DNA of 64,000 bases from Streptomyces sp. TLI_146 (GCF_002846415.1 NZ_PJMX01000001.1:3534001-3598000), one strand, 5' to 3'. Positions 1-8,964 are shown, counted from the stretch's first letter. Program-made: numbers and translations. Notes: generated by a model from the letters alone, not told the origin.

Positions 1-3000
1 GACACAGGTCTCGGAGAACGACTCCAGCAGGCCCTGGCCGACCCGCTTACGGGTCATCTGGACCAGGCCCAGCGAGGTGACCTCCGCGACCTGGTGCTTC
101 GTACGGTCGCGGCCCAGGCATTCGAGCAGGCGCCGCAGCACCAGGTCCCGGTTGGACTCCAGGACCATGTCGATGAAGTCGATGACGACGATGCCGCCCA
201 GGTCGCGCAGCCGCAGCTGGCGCACGATCTCCTCGGCCGCTTCGAGGTTGTTCCTCGTCACGGTCTCTTCGAGGTTGCCGCCCTGGCCGGTGAACTTGCC
301 GGTGTTGACGTCGACGACGATCATCGCCTCGGTCTTGTCGATCACCAGCGAGCCGCCGGACGGCAGCCAGACCTTGCGGTCCAGCGCCTTCGCCAGCTGC
401 TCGTCGATCCGGTACGTCGCGAAGACGTCGACCTCGGAGGTCCACCGGGAGAGGCGGTCCACCAGGTCGGGCGCCACGTGCGAGACATAGCCGTGGATGG
501 TGTCCCAGGCCTCGTCGCCGCTGACGATGACCTTGGTGAAGTCCTCGTTGAAGATGTCGCGCACGACGCGGACGGTCATGTCCGGCTCGCCGTACAGCAG
601 GCTCGGCGAGCTCGTCGAGATCTGCTTGGCCTTCTGGGAGATCTCCTCCCACTGGGCCTGCAGGCGCTCGACGTCACGGCGCAGCTCGTCCTCGCTCGCG
701 CCCTCGGCGGCGGTGCGCACGATGACGCCCGCGTCCTCGGGGACGATCTTCTTGAGGATGGTCTTCAGCCGGGCCCGCTCGGTGTCCGGCAGCTTGCGGC
801 TGATGCCGGTCATCGAGCCCTCGGGCACGTACACGAGGTAGCGGCCGGGCAGCGAGACCTGGCTGGTCAGACGGGCGCCCTTGTGGCCGATCGGGTCCTT
901 CGTCACCTGGACGAGGACCGACTGGCCCGACTTGAGGGCGGCCTCGATGCGGCGCGGCCCGTTGGCCATGCCCAGCGCCTCGAAGTTGACCTCACCGGCG
1001 TACAGGACGGCGTTGCGGCCCTTGCCGATGTCGACGAAGGCGGCCTCCATCGACGGCAGCACGTTCTGGACCTTGCCCAGGTAGACGTTGCCGACGTACG
1101 AGGTGGCCTGCTCCTTGTTGACGTAGTGCTCGACCAGCACGTTGTCTTCCAGGACGCCGATCTGGGTGCGCTCGCCGCTCTGGCGGACGACCATCACGCG
1201 CTCGACGGCCTCGCGGCGCGCCAGGAACTCCGCCTCGGTGATGATCGGCACCCGGCGGCGGCCCTGCTCGCGGCCCTCGCGGCGGCGCTGCTTCTTCGCC
1301 TCCAGACGGGTCGAGCCCTTGATGGACTGCACCTCGTCGGACGGCTCGGCCTTCTCGCGCGCCGGACGCGGCTCGCGGACCTTGACGACGGTGCGCTCCG
1401 GGTCGTCCTGACCCGACTCGTGGTCGCCCCCGTCACCACTGCGGCGACGGCGCCGACGACGGCGACGGCTGCTGCTGGTACCGGCGGCGGACGGGGTGTC
1501 GTCGGACTCCTCGTCCTCGTCCTCGAACGCCTCGGCCTCGCCCTCGGCGGACTCCTCCGACTCCGACTCCTCCGAGTCGGCGGACTCGCCCCGGCGACGG
1601 CGGCGGCCACCGCGGCGGCGACGGCGCGAGGGACGGTCGTCCTCGTGCTCCTCGGCCTCGGCGCCCTCCGGCTCCTCCTCGGCGGATTCGGCCTCGTCGG
1701 CCTCCTCGGCCACGGGGGCCTGCGGCTCGGGCGCGGCCTCGGCGCTCTCGCCACGACGGCGGCGGCGACGGCGCGAACCGCCCTGCGGCTCGGCCTGCTC
1801 GACGACCGGCTCGGCCTGGACCTCGGTCTCCTCGAGCTCCTCCTCGTCCGGCACCTCGGCGGCGGCCTGGGCGGCGGCCGCGGCGGCGGTCTCCGGGGTC
1901 TGGAACATCGGCTCGTGGAAGACCGGCGCCTGGAAGACGGCGACGGCGGGGCGGGTGGCGCGGCGGCGCGAGCGGCCACCGGTCTCCGGCTTCTCCTCGG
2001 CCTGCGGCGCCTGTGCCTTGACGGGCTCCTTCACCGGCTCCTTCGCGGTCTCCTCGGCGGCGGCCGGGGTGAACTGCGGCGCGGTGGCCTTACGGGTGGC
2101 ACGGCGACGGGTACGCCCACGGGGCGCCTCGTCCTCGGTGGCCTCGGCGGCGATCTCCTCGGCGACCGGGGCCTCGGCCACGACGGGCTCGGCGACCACG
2201 ACGGCCTCGGCCTCCTCGGCGGCCTTGGGCGCACCGGCCGGAGCCGTCGCCTTACGGGTCGCACGACGACGGGTCCGGGCGGGAGCGGCGGGCTCCTCGG
2301 CGGCGGCCACGACAGCGGCCTCCTCGGCCGGGGAGGCGACCGGGTCCTCGGCGGCGACGGCCGGCGGCGCGCCGATGGCGGCCGGGGCCTCCTCGACGGC
2401 CGGGGCACCGGCGGGCGCGGTGGCCTTGCGGGTGGCACGGCGACGGGTGCGCGCCGGGGCGGTGGGCTCCTCGACGGCCTCGGGCTCGACGGCGGCCTCG
2501 GGCTCGACGGCGGCCTCGGCCACGGCAGGCTCGGCGGCCACGACGGCCTCGGCCTCCTCGGCGGCCTTCGGCGCACCGGCCGGAGCCGTGGCCTTACGGG
2601 TGGCACGGCGGCGGGTGCGCGCCGGAGCGGCGCTCTCCTCGACGGCCTCGGGCTCGACGGCGGCCGGGGTCTCGACAACCTCGGGCGCCTCTTCGGCGGC
2701 AGCGGCGGGCGCACCGGCCGGAGCGGTCACCTTGCGGGTGGCGCGGCGGCGCGGACGCGCCGGGGCGGCCTCCTCGGCGGCGGGCGTCTCGGCCGCGGCC
2801 TCGGCGGCGGCCGGAGTCTCCTCGGCAGCGGCGGCAGCGGCGGTCCCACCCGCCGGAGCGGTCGCCTTACGGGTCGCACGGCGGCGGGGGCGCGCCGGAG
2901 CGGCTTCCTCGGCGGCCGGCGACTCGGCCGGGGCCTCGGTGGCCGCGGCGGCGGTCTCGGGCGCGTCGGCGCCCGCGGCTCCCGGCGGACCGGCGGGCCG

Positions 3001-3099
3001 CGACGCGGCGCGGCGCCGGCGGCGCGGCGGCAGCGTGTCGCTGGGGCTGTTGTTGTCGTCCCCGGTCACACCGGGTTCGTTCTTCTCGTTCTCAAGCAT
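1..3099 (-). CDS. rne: Ribonuclease E/G, 3' end outside the window
   Basis: Endoribonuclease of the RNase E/G family, acting in mRNA turnover and rRNA/tRNA processing. The ATG is at 3099 and the frame stays open for 1033 codons to the window edge. Residues 1 to about 550 are a low-complexity Ala/Glu-rich region with six basic blocks of the type RRRATRKATAP plus Arg clusters. An S1-like domain begins near residue 640 (SYVGNVYLGKVQNVLPSME). The catalytic core shows VVDVNTG near residue 929 and VIDFIDM near 975, which carry the two metal-binding aspartates of the family. The last visible residues, ETCV, begin the conserved Cys-x-x-Cys zinc link, so only a short C-terminus is missing. The long N-terminal extension is usual for Streptomyces. 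Gene identity is certain; the role of the repeats is unknown. Confidence 0.97.
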   Translation of the reverse strand, partial: MLENEKNEPGVTGDDNNSPSDTLPPRRRRRAASRPAGPPGAAGADAPETAAAATEAPAESPAAEEAAPARPRRRATRKATAPAGGTAAAAAAEETPAAAEAAAETPAAEEAAPARPRRRATRKVTAPAGAPAAAAEEAPEVVETPAAVEPEAVEESAAPARTRRRATRKATAPAGAPKAAEEAEAVVAAEPAVAEAAVEPEAAVEPEAVEEPTAPARTRRRATRKATAPAGAPAVEEAPAAIGAPPAVAAEDPVASPAEEAAVVAAAEEPAAPARTRRRATRKATAPAGAPKAAEEAEAVVVAEPVVAEAPVAEEIAAEATEDEAPRGRTRRRATRKATAPQFTPAAAEETAKEPVKEPVKAQAPQAEEKPETGGRSRRRATRPAVAVFQAPVFHEPMFQTPETAAAAAAQAAAEVPDEEELEETEVQAEPVVEQAEPQGGSRRRRRRRGESAEAAPEPQAPVAEEADEAESAEEEPEGAEAEEHEDDRPSRRRRRGGRRRRRGESADSEESESEESAEGEAEAFEDEDEESDDTPSAAGTSSSRRRRRRRRRSGDGGDHESGQDDPERTVVKVREPRPAREKAEPSDEVQSIKGSTRLEAKKQRRREGREQGRRRVPIITEAEFLARREAVERVMVVRQSGERTQIGVLEDNVLVEHYVNKEQATSYVGNVYLGKVQNVLPSMEAAFVDIGKGRNAVLYAGEVNFEALGMANGPRRIEAALKSGQSVLVQVTKDPIGHKGARLTSQVSLPGRYLVYVPEGSMTGISRKLPDTERARLKTILKKIVPEDAGVIVRTAAEGASEDELRRDVERLQAQWEEISQKAKQISTSSPSLLYGEPDMTVRVVRDIFNEDFTKVIVSGDEAWDTIHGYVSHVAPDLVDRLSRWTSEVDVFATYRIDEQLAKALDRKVWLPSGGSLVIDKTEAMIVVDVNTGKFTGQGGNLEETVTRNNLEAAEEIVRQLRLRDLGGIVVIDFIDMVLESNRDLVLRRLLECLGRDRTKHQVAEVTSLGLVQMTRKRVGQGLLESFSETCV

Positions 3100-3234
3100 G
3101 CGGGCGTAGCTCCCGTCACGCTCCCGGGCGCCGCGCCTTGTTCCGGTCCGGCGGCACGTCCGCGTGATGTGCGCGGGTGCCGCCGTCCGGGGCGCGGGCG
3201 CCGCACGGGAGCTGATATGTCCGGCTCGCCGGTT

Positions 3235-3255
3235 CCGTACGCGATATACGTACGG
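3235..3255. promoter_or_regulatory. Inverted repeat upstream of rne
   Basis: Perfect 7-base arms CCGTACG and CGTACGG flank the spacer CGATATA, about 136 bases before the rne start in a 236-base gap. It could be an operator or an element of a long rne leader. No promoter hexamers could be assigned with confidence, and the rest of the gap 3100-3335 shows no gene. Confidence 0.3.
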
Positions 3256-3335
3256 CCTGGCGAAAGTCTCCTGGTCAGTGCGCGGCCCGACCCAGGTGGC
3301 TCCCGAGTACCAGGGCTGCGCTACAACGACTGCCC

Positions 3336-4157
3336 TTACGCGGCGGGACCTTCCGGCGCCGTCGCAGAAGCGGTCCCGGCGGCCTTGGGTGGAGCGGCCG
3401 GGGCTGCCTCGCGGTCGGGCGCGAGCGGGTCGGTCACCGTGCCGGACTCCTCGTCGAAGAGCCCCTGCGCCAGCCTGGTCACCGCTGCGGGGACCGGCGG
3501 CGCCAGGTCGGCCACAGCTCGGAGACCGGACAGGACGTCGTCGGGTCGCACGGCAGGTGTCAGGTGCCGTACCACCAGGCGCAGTATCGCACAGGGCTTG
3601 TCCACGGGCCTATCAGCCTGTGGAGGAAGCGCCTGGAGTCCGGCGACCGCGGCGCGCGTGTCGAAGGTGCGCATGCCGTTCTTGGTGCGGCGCTGGACCT
3701 CTACGGTCTCGGCGGCGAGGAAGGCCTCGACGGCCTTCTCGGCGTCCTCGACGGCGACGCCGTCGAGCCGCATCTCCCAGATGGAGGCGGTCAGCCGGTC
3801 GGCGAGGCCCGAGGTGCGGGCCTCCACGGCGTCGGTGATGTCGAGCCCGGTGGGCAGCGACTCGTCGAGCAGCGTGAGCAGCGTCGCCGGGTCGCGGTGC
3901 TCGGTGAGCGCGATCTCCAGGTACTCGGCTTCGGAGCCGGTGCCGGTGGGGGCGGCGTTCGCGTACGAGACCTTGGGGTGCGGGGTGAAGCCGGCCGAGT
4001 ACGCCATGGGCACCTCGGCGCGGCGCAGCGCGCGTTCGAAGGCGCGCTGGAAGTCGCGGTGGCTGGTGAACCGGAGGCGGCCGCGCTTGGTGTAGCGCAG
4101 TCGGATGCGCTGCACCGCAGGTGCGGGCGGCGGGCCTTCGGGCTGTCGCTTGCCCAG
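3336..4157 (-). CDS. TIGR03936/DUF2344 radical-SAM-linked protein
   Basis: About 273 residues with the DUF2344 signature: IRLRYTKRGRLRFTSHRDF at the N-terminus, then AEVPMAYSAGFTPHPKVSYA. In many bacteria this domain is fused to, or lies next to, a TIGR03960 B12-binding radical SAM protein, and that partner lies just upstream here (5379-7307). Its biochemical role is unknown. The start is unusual: the frame is open to a GTG at 4202, but the family-conserved sequence GKRQPEG follows a CTG at 4157, and GAGGAGAA lies 7 bases before that CTG. I therefore prefer the CTG. The C-terminal 40 residues are a Pro/Ala-rich tail. It is probably cotranscribed with rne (237-base gap). Confidence 0.85.
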   Translation of the reverse strand: MGKRQPEGPPPAPAVQRIRLRYTKRGRLRFTSHRDFQRAFERALRRAEVPMAYSAGFTPHPKVSYANAAPTGTGSEAEYLEIALTEHRDPATLLTLLDESLPTGLDITDAVEARTSGLADRLTASIWEMRLDGVAVEDAEKAVEAFLAAETVEVQRRTKNGMRTFDTRAAVAGLQALPPQADRPVDKPCAILRLVVRHLTPAVRPDDVLSGLRAVADLAPPVPAAVTRLAQGLFDEESGTVTDPLAPDREAAPAAPPKAAGTASATAPEGPAA

Positions 4158-4362
4158 TGGTTCTTCTCCTCGTGCGGGGCGGGCGCGGTGGGCGCCGCCC
4201 ACCTGTCCTGTGGGGGCCCTCCGGCCGCGGCCCGCGCGCCGCCCGGCTCATCCCTCCGTCTTGTGGAGGGAGATCTCGGGGGCGGGCACCGCTCCGGAGG
4301 CAGTAGTTGTACTACCCAGAGTACGCGTCGGATGCGGTGCGGGGTTCCGCGCGGGCGGGTCC

Positions 4363-4520
4363 GGTGGTTCGGCTGCGGACCGTCTGTGGCTGGTCGCGCA
4401 GTTCCCCGCGCCCCTGGAAGCGCCCCCTCGGGGCGCCCAGGGGAATTGCCGCGGAGCGGCATTTTCAGGGGCGCGGGGAACTGCGCGACCAGCCCACCAC
4501 CGGCCCGCAGCCGAACTACC
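4363..4520. repeat. Nested palindromic repeat, copy 1
   Basis: The core is a perfect 27-base inverted repeat (4390-4416 with 4466-4492) that contains GGTCGCGCAGTTCCCCGCGC. It encloses a 49-base centre with two small hairpins. Outer arms 4367-4378 and 4505-4516 (GTTCGGCTGCGG and its complement) add a second layer. The element fills most of the gene-free stretch 4158-4515 and overlaps the last codons of the upstream membrane-protein gene. It may act as a transcription terminator. Further copies lie at 16222, 19257, 32975, 37769, 56240 and 63890. Confidence 0.85.
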
Positions 4521-5304
4521 GAACCTGCTTGGCAGCACCGAGCGCCCGACGCACCGTCTCGCGGGCCGAGGTGAGCGCCTCGCGGGCGGCCCGAGCCGCC
4601 GGGGCCCACACGGCATCCCGCACCCAGTGCACAACAGGCGCGCACACCGTCCGCCACACCCACCGCACCGGCCGCCCCACCAACTGCCAGCCGAGCCACT
4701 TCAGCCCGCGCCCGAACGCCCGCGAAATCTGCCCGGCGATCCGCCAGGCGTGCCCGAACGCGTCGGCGACCTCGCGCGCGACGACCGCGATGACATGCCC
4801 GACGGGCGTCAGCACACGCCGGTAGAACCACCCGAGAGGTACCACAAACAAGATCAAACCCACTCGAACGAGGGCAGTTCCGATCACGGAGACGACCGCG
4901 CCGACACCCCGGGCCACCCACGCGATGGCGTGGCCCAGCGGAGTGAACAGGTGCCGGTACAGCCACAGCACCGGGACGACCACCGCGTACCGCCACACCG
5001 GTACCACCACCCACTGCCACAGCCATGCCAGCGGCACCACCACCAGCGTGCGCACCAGCCAGGCCAGGCAGTGGCCCAGGAAGGTGAGGGGGACGACGAA
5101 CAGCGTGTGGCCCAGCCACTTCAGCGCCCGGCCCGTGGGGCGCAGGAGCGTGCGGTGGATCGCGCGGACCGTCGCCGCCAGCACGTCCCAGATCATGCGG
5201 ACCGGGACGACCACCACCAGGACCACGATCCGTACCGGGATCCGGATCGCGACGGTGAGGCAGCCCTCGGGCTGCCTCGGTGGCGGCTGCTGCTGGAGTT
5301 CCAT
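4516..5304 (-). CDS. Repetitive Trp/Arg/Val-Pro membrane protein, unknown
   Basis: 262 residues from the ATG at 5304. I do not recognise a family. The sequence is a chain of irregular repeats in which VVVP or FVVP is followed by aromatic and basic residues and then TPxGHxIAxVAR (for example LYRHLFTPLGHAIAWVAR and FYRRVLTPVGHVIAVVAR). This gives alternating hydrophobic and amphipathic segments, with a basic Ala/Arg-rich helix at the C-terminus. Membrane association is likely; the number of true spanning helices is unclear. It lies between the radical SAM gene, which ends in a strong terminator (5324-5352), and DUF2344, so it may have its own promoter. Codon third-position bias supports real coding. 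Confidence 0.7.
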   Translation of the reverse strand: MELQQQPPPRQPEGCLTVAIRIPVRIVVLVVVVPVRMIWDVLAATVRAIHRTLLRPTGRALKWLGHTLFVVPLTFLGHCLAWLVRTLVVVPLAWLWQWVVVPVWRYAVVVPVLWLYRHLFTPLGHAIAWVARGVGAVVSVIGTALVRVGLILFVVPLGWFYRRVLTPVGHVIAVVAREVADAFGHAWRIAGQISRAFGRGLKWLGWQLVGRPVRWVWRTVCAPVVHWVRDAVWAPAARAAREALTSARETVRRALGAAKQVR

Positions 5305-5323
5305 GCACGTCAAGACGCGGCAA

Positions 5324-5352
5324 AGGCCCCGCATCGTTGCGATGCGGGGCCT
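5324..5352 (-). terminator. Intrinsic terminator of the radical SAM gene
   Basis: Perfect 13-base stem (AGGCCCCGCATCG and its complement) with a TTG loop, 26 bases past the radical SAM stop codon and upstream of the next gene on the same strand. Confidence 0.8.
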
Positions 5353-5378
5353 GCCGTGATCAACCGGTGATCGAGTGG

Positions 5379-7307
5379 TTACTTGACGACCGTCAGCGGG
5401 AGCAGCTTCTTGCCGGTCGGGCCGATCTGGATCTCGGTCTGCATCTGCGGGCACACGCCGCAGTCGAAGCACGGCGTCCAGCGGCAGTCCTCGACCTCGG
5501 TCTCGTCCAGGGCGTCCTGCCAGTCCTCCCAGAGCCAGTCCTTGTCGAGACCGGAGTCCAGGTGGTCCCAGGGCAGGACCTCCTCGTACGTGCGCTCGCG
5601 GGTGGTGTACCAGTCGACGTCCACGCCGTACGACGGCAGCGTCTTCTCGGCGCAGGCCATCCAGCGGTCGTAGCTGAAGTGCTCGCGCCAGCCGTCGAAG
5701 CGGCCGCCGTCCTCGTAGACGGCGCGGATGACCGCGCCCACGCGGCGGTCGCCGCGCGAGAGGAGGCCCTCGACGATGCCCGGCTTGCCGTCGTGGTAGC
5801 GGAAGCCGATGGAGCGGCCGTACTTCTTGTCGCCGCGGATCTTGTCGCGGAGCTTCTCCAGACGGGCGTCCGTCTGCTCGGCGGAGAGCTGCGGCGCCCA
5901 CTGGAACGGGGTGTGGGGCTTGGGGACGAAGCCGCCGATCGACACCGTGCAGCGGATGTCGTTCTGGCCCGACACCTCGCGGCCCTTGGCGATCACGTTG
6001 ACCGCCATGTCGCCGATCTGGAGGACGTCCTCGTCGGTCTCGGTGGGCAGGCCGCACATGAAGTACAGCTTCACCTGGCGCCAGCCGTTGCCGTACGCGG
6101 TCGCCACCGTACGGATCAGGTCCTCTTCGGAGACCATCTTGTTGATGACCTTGCGCATGCGCTCGCTGCCGCCCTCGGGGGCGAAGGTCAGACCGGAGCG
6201 ACGGCCGTTCCTGGTCAGCTCGTTGGCGAGGTCGACGTTGAAGGCGTCCACGCGGGTGGAGGGGAGGGACAGACCGATCTTGTCCTCCGTGTACCGGTCC
6301 GCGAGGCCCTTGGCGATGTCACCGATCTCGGTGTGGTCGGCCGAGGAGAGGGAGAGCAGGCCGACCTCTTCGAAGCCGGTCGCCTTCAGGCCCTTCTCCA
6401 CCATCTCGCCGATGCCGGTGATGCTTCGCTCCCGCACGGGGCGCGTGATCATGCCGGCCTGGCAGAAACGGCAGCCGCGGGTGCAGCCGCGGAAGATCTC
6501 GACGGACATGCGCTCGTGGACGGTCTCCGCGAGCGGCACGAGCGGCTGCTTGGGGTACGGCCACTCGTCGAGGTCCATGACGGTGTGCTTGCTGACCCGC
6601 CACGGCACGCCCGACTTGTTCGGGACGACCCGGCCGATGCGGCCGTCGGGCAGGTACTCGACGTCGTAGAACGCCGGGACGTAGACGTTGCCGGTCCTGG
6701 CGAGGCGGAAGAGGACCTCTTCGCGCCCGCCGGGGCGGCCCTCGGCCTTCCACGCGCGGATGATCTCGGTCATGTCGAGCACGGCCTGCTCGCCGTCGCC
6801 GATGACCGCGCAGTCGATGAACTCCGCGATCGGCTCGGGGTTGAAGGCCGCGTGGCCGCCCGCGAGGACGATCGGGTCGTCGATGCCGCGGTCCTTGGAC
6901 TCCAGCGGGATGCCCGCGAGGTCCAGGGCCGTGAGCATGTTGGTGTAGCCCAGCTCGGTGGAGAAGCTGAGGCCGAAGACGTCGAAGGCGCCGACGGGGC
7001 GGTGGCTGTCCACGGTGAACTGGGGCACCTTGTGCTCGCGCATCAGCTCTTCCATGTCCGGCCACACGCTGTACGTGCGCTCGGCGAGGACGCCCTCGCG
7101 CTCGTTCAGCACCTCGTAGAGGATCATGACGCCCTGGTTGGGCAGCCCGACCTCGTAGGCGTCCGGGTACATGAGCGCCCAGCGGACGTCGCAGCTTTCC
7201 CACGGCTTGACCGTGGAGTTCAGCTCACCGCCGACGTACTGGATCGGCTTCTGCACATGCGGGAGCAGGGCTTCGAGCTGTGGGAAGACGGACTCGGCGG
7301 CAGTCAT
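5379..7307 (-). CDS. TIGR03960 family B12-binding radical SAM protein
   Basis: 642 residues from the ATG at 7307 (MTAAESVFPQLEALL). An N-terminal cobalamin-binding-like region (about residues 40-190, including GLPNQGVMILYE and VGAFDVFGLS) precedes the radical SAM barrel with the iron-sulfur motif C275-x3-C279-x2-C282 (GCTRGCRFCQAG). Near the C-terminus there is a second cysteine group, CFDCGVC. The family is widespread and pairs with DUF2344 (3336-4157), often beside RNase E/G as here; the reaction catalysed is unknown. The ribosome-binding site is weak. Transcription probably ends at the 5324-5352 hairpin. Confidence 0.92.
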   Translation of the reverse strand: MTAAESVFPQLEALLPHVQKPIQYVGGELNSTVKPWESCDVRWALMYPDAYEVGLPNQGVMILYEVLNEREGVLAERTYSVWPDMEELMREHKVPQFTVDSHRPVGAFDVFGLSFSTELGYTNMLTALDLAGIPLESKDRGIDDPIVLAGGHAAFNPEPIAEFIDCAVIGDGEQAVLDMTEIIRAWKAEGRPGGREEVLFRLARTGNVYVPAFYDVEYLPDGRIGRVVPNKSGVPWRVSKHTVMDLDEWPYPKQPLVPLAETVHERMSVEIFRGCTRGCRFCQAGMITRPVRERSITGIGEMVEKGLKATGFEEVGLLSLSSADHTEIGDIAKGLADRYTEDKIGLSLPSTRVDAFNVDLANELTRNGRRSGLTFAPEGGSERMRKVINKMVSEEDLIRTVATAYGNGWRQVKLYFMCGLPTETDEDVLQIGDMAVNVIAKGREVSGQNDIRCTVSIGGFVPKPHTPFQWAPQLSAEQTDARLEKLRDKIRGDKKYGRSIGFRYHDGKPGIVEGLLSRGDRRVGAVIRAVYEDGGRFDGWREHFSYDRWMACAEKTLPSYGVDVDWYTTRERTYEEVLPWDHLDSGLDKDWLWEDWQDALDETEVEDCRWTPCFDCGVCPQMQTEIQIGPTGKKLLPLTVVK

Positions 7308-7395
7308 CTCGACGAACTTTCGTGAGCTGGCAGGGGGCGACTCTCTAGCGTAACCCGCCCGGGAGGTGCCCCCCGCCCGCCGGAATCCCCCCGGC

Positions 7396-8925
7396 TCAGG
7401 CCGACAGCCGCTTCCGCAGCTGCGGCCGGGAGGCCTTCCGCCAGACTTCCGGCAGCTCGCGCTCGCGGTCGGCGGCCGTCGCCTCCTCCTGGCCATGGAG
7501 AAGTCCCCAGGTGAACGCGGACTCGCCGGCCAGATGGGCCTGGATCGCCAGGCCGCGCAGGGCCTCGCGGGCCACCACGCTGTCCTGGTGGTCGCCCAGG
7601 ACCGTCTGCACCGCCTTCATCCTCTTGGCGAACTTCTTCGCCGGGGCGCCCAGCGCGGGCTTGGCGGCCTCGGCCGCGTACCGGGCGCGCTTGGCCGCCT
7701 TGCGGGCCTCGTGCATGGCCAGGTCGCGCGGCCCGCCGGGGTCGAGCTCCAGGGCGTGCGCTATCCGGCCCGCCAGCCGCTCGTAGTCCTTGAGCACGGC
7801 CTTGGGCACCACCTCGGCAACCGGTCGGCGGGCCGCCGGGCGCAGCGGCGGGCCGTCAAGCAGGGCGTCCAGGGTGTCGAGCAGCGCGAGGTAGCGCCTG
7901 CTGTCCAGGACGGCGATGGTCTTGCGGCGCGAGCCGGAGCGGCGGGCGACGCTCCAGATGCGCAGGCGTCCGCGGACCGGGCCGAGCAGGAGGGGGCGGG
8001 GCAGGGCGGCGATGCGGCTCTGGAGGCGTTCGGTGAGGACCTCCTGGTCGCGGTCGACGCCGAGTTCGCCCGCGAGCCATTTGAGTTCTTCGCCGACGGG
8101 GTCGGTGACGGTCCGGTCGAGGACCTTTCCGTACGACTTGAAGGCGCTGCGCAGCCGACGCGTGGCGACGCGCATCTGGTGGACGGAGTCGGGCAGGTCG
8201 CGCCGGACGGCGGGGTCGAGGCCGACCAGGGCGTCGCGCTGGGCGCGGAGGTAGCCGAGGACGTGGTCGCCCGCGGTGGCCCTGTCCGTGGCCGGGGTCT
8301 GCTCGGCGGCCGGTGCCGCCTGGCCGGTCTCCGCCAGCGCCCGCGCCAGCTTGGACGCGCTGTGCGAGGGGCGCAGGCCCGCCTTGCGCAGGCGCTTCTC
8401 GACGCGGTCGAGCAGGGCGGGGTCCACGTCGTCGGCGAGCTCCACCTCGACCTCGGTCCAGGCGGCCGTGGCGCCCGGCGCCGGGCCCAGCCGCTCGGCC
8501 CGCACCGCGTCGACGCTCACCTCGGCGAGCAGCGTCCCCTCCCCGTCGAGCAGATGGCGTACGTGGCGGGAGGAGAGCAGCCGTACGACGGGGGTCACCG
8601 GGGTGTCGCGGACGCGGGAGCGCAGGAGGGCGGCCAGGGTGCGCGGGAGGTCCGGGGACAGGGGTGCGCGGATCTCGTCGCGGATGCCGGTGGCCACGGG
8701 GAACTTCAGGTGCCAGCCCGCGTCGTCGCCTCCTGTTCTGCGGCGCAGGGTGAGGGAGTCCGCGGCCAGGCGCAGGTCCTGGGTGTCGTAGTAGACCGCG
8801 TCCAGCTCGGCCACGCCCTTGTCCACGACGCCGGCGACGTCCGCGACCTTGGTGAGGTCGGGGAGCCGGACGTCGTCGCCGGTGGCTTCGTACTTCCGCT
8901 CGATCTCGCGCTTCGTCTCCGCCAT
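7396..8925 (-). CDS. CYTH and CHAD domain protein
   Basis: 509 residues. The N-terminus has the CYTH metal and phosphate-binding signature ExExK (E7, E9, K11 in KREIERKYE), followed by the triphosphate-tunnel fold to about residue 200. The second half, from about residue 220, is a CHAD helical domain rich in conserved His and Arg (SVHQMRVATRRLRSAFKSYG). CYTH proteins hydrolyse or bind triphosphates, and CHAD domains bind polyphosphate, so a role in polyphosphate or nucleotide triphosphate metabolism is inferred. A TAGATT box ends 6 bases before the ATG and no Shine-Dalgarno site is present, which suggests a leaderless transcript. Confidence 0.92.
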   Translation of the reverse strand: MAETKREIERKYEATGDDVRLPDLTKVADVAGVVDKGVAELDAVYYDTQDLRLAADSLTLRRRTGGDDAGWHLKFPVATGIRDEIRAPLSPDLPRTLAALLRSRVRDTPVTPVVRLLSSRHVRHLLDGEGTLLAEVSVDAVRAERLGPAPGATAAWTEVEVELADDVDPALLDRVEKRLRKAGLRPSHSASKLARALAETGQAAPAAEQTPATDRATAGDHVLGYLRAQRDALVGLDPAVRRDLPDSVHQMRVATRRLRSAFKSYGKVLDRTVTDPVGEELKWLAGELGVDRDQEVLTERLQSRIAALPRPLLLGPVRGRLRIWSVARRSGSRRKTIAVLDSRRYLALLDTLDALLDGPPLRPAARRPVAEVVPKAVLKDYERLAGRIAHALELDPGGPRDLAMHEARKAAKRARYAAEAAKPALGAPAKKFAKRMKAVQTVLGDHQDSVVAREALRGLAIQAHLAGESAFTWGLLHGQEEATAADRERELPEVWRKASRPQLRKRLSA

Positions 8926-8937
8926 GAATTGAATCTA
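8926..8937 (-). promoter_or_regulatory. Predicted -10 box for a leaderless CYTH-CHAD mRNA
   Basis: On the minus strand TAGATT (8937-8932) is followed by six bases and then the ATG at 8925, so transcription would begin at the start codon. No good -35 box is visible and no ribosome-binding site precedes the start. Confidence 0.45.
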
Positions 8938-8964
8938 GACGCGAAACGGGACCCTAAACAGAGC

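Noticed and set aside
94..4095. A 1333-codon open frame on the plus strand across rne and DUF2344
   Set aside because: It is antisense to two well-supported genes; its Leu/Gly/Arg composition is what the opposite strand of high-GC coding DNA gives, and it has no recognisable domain.
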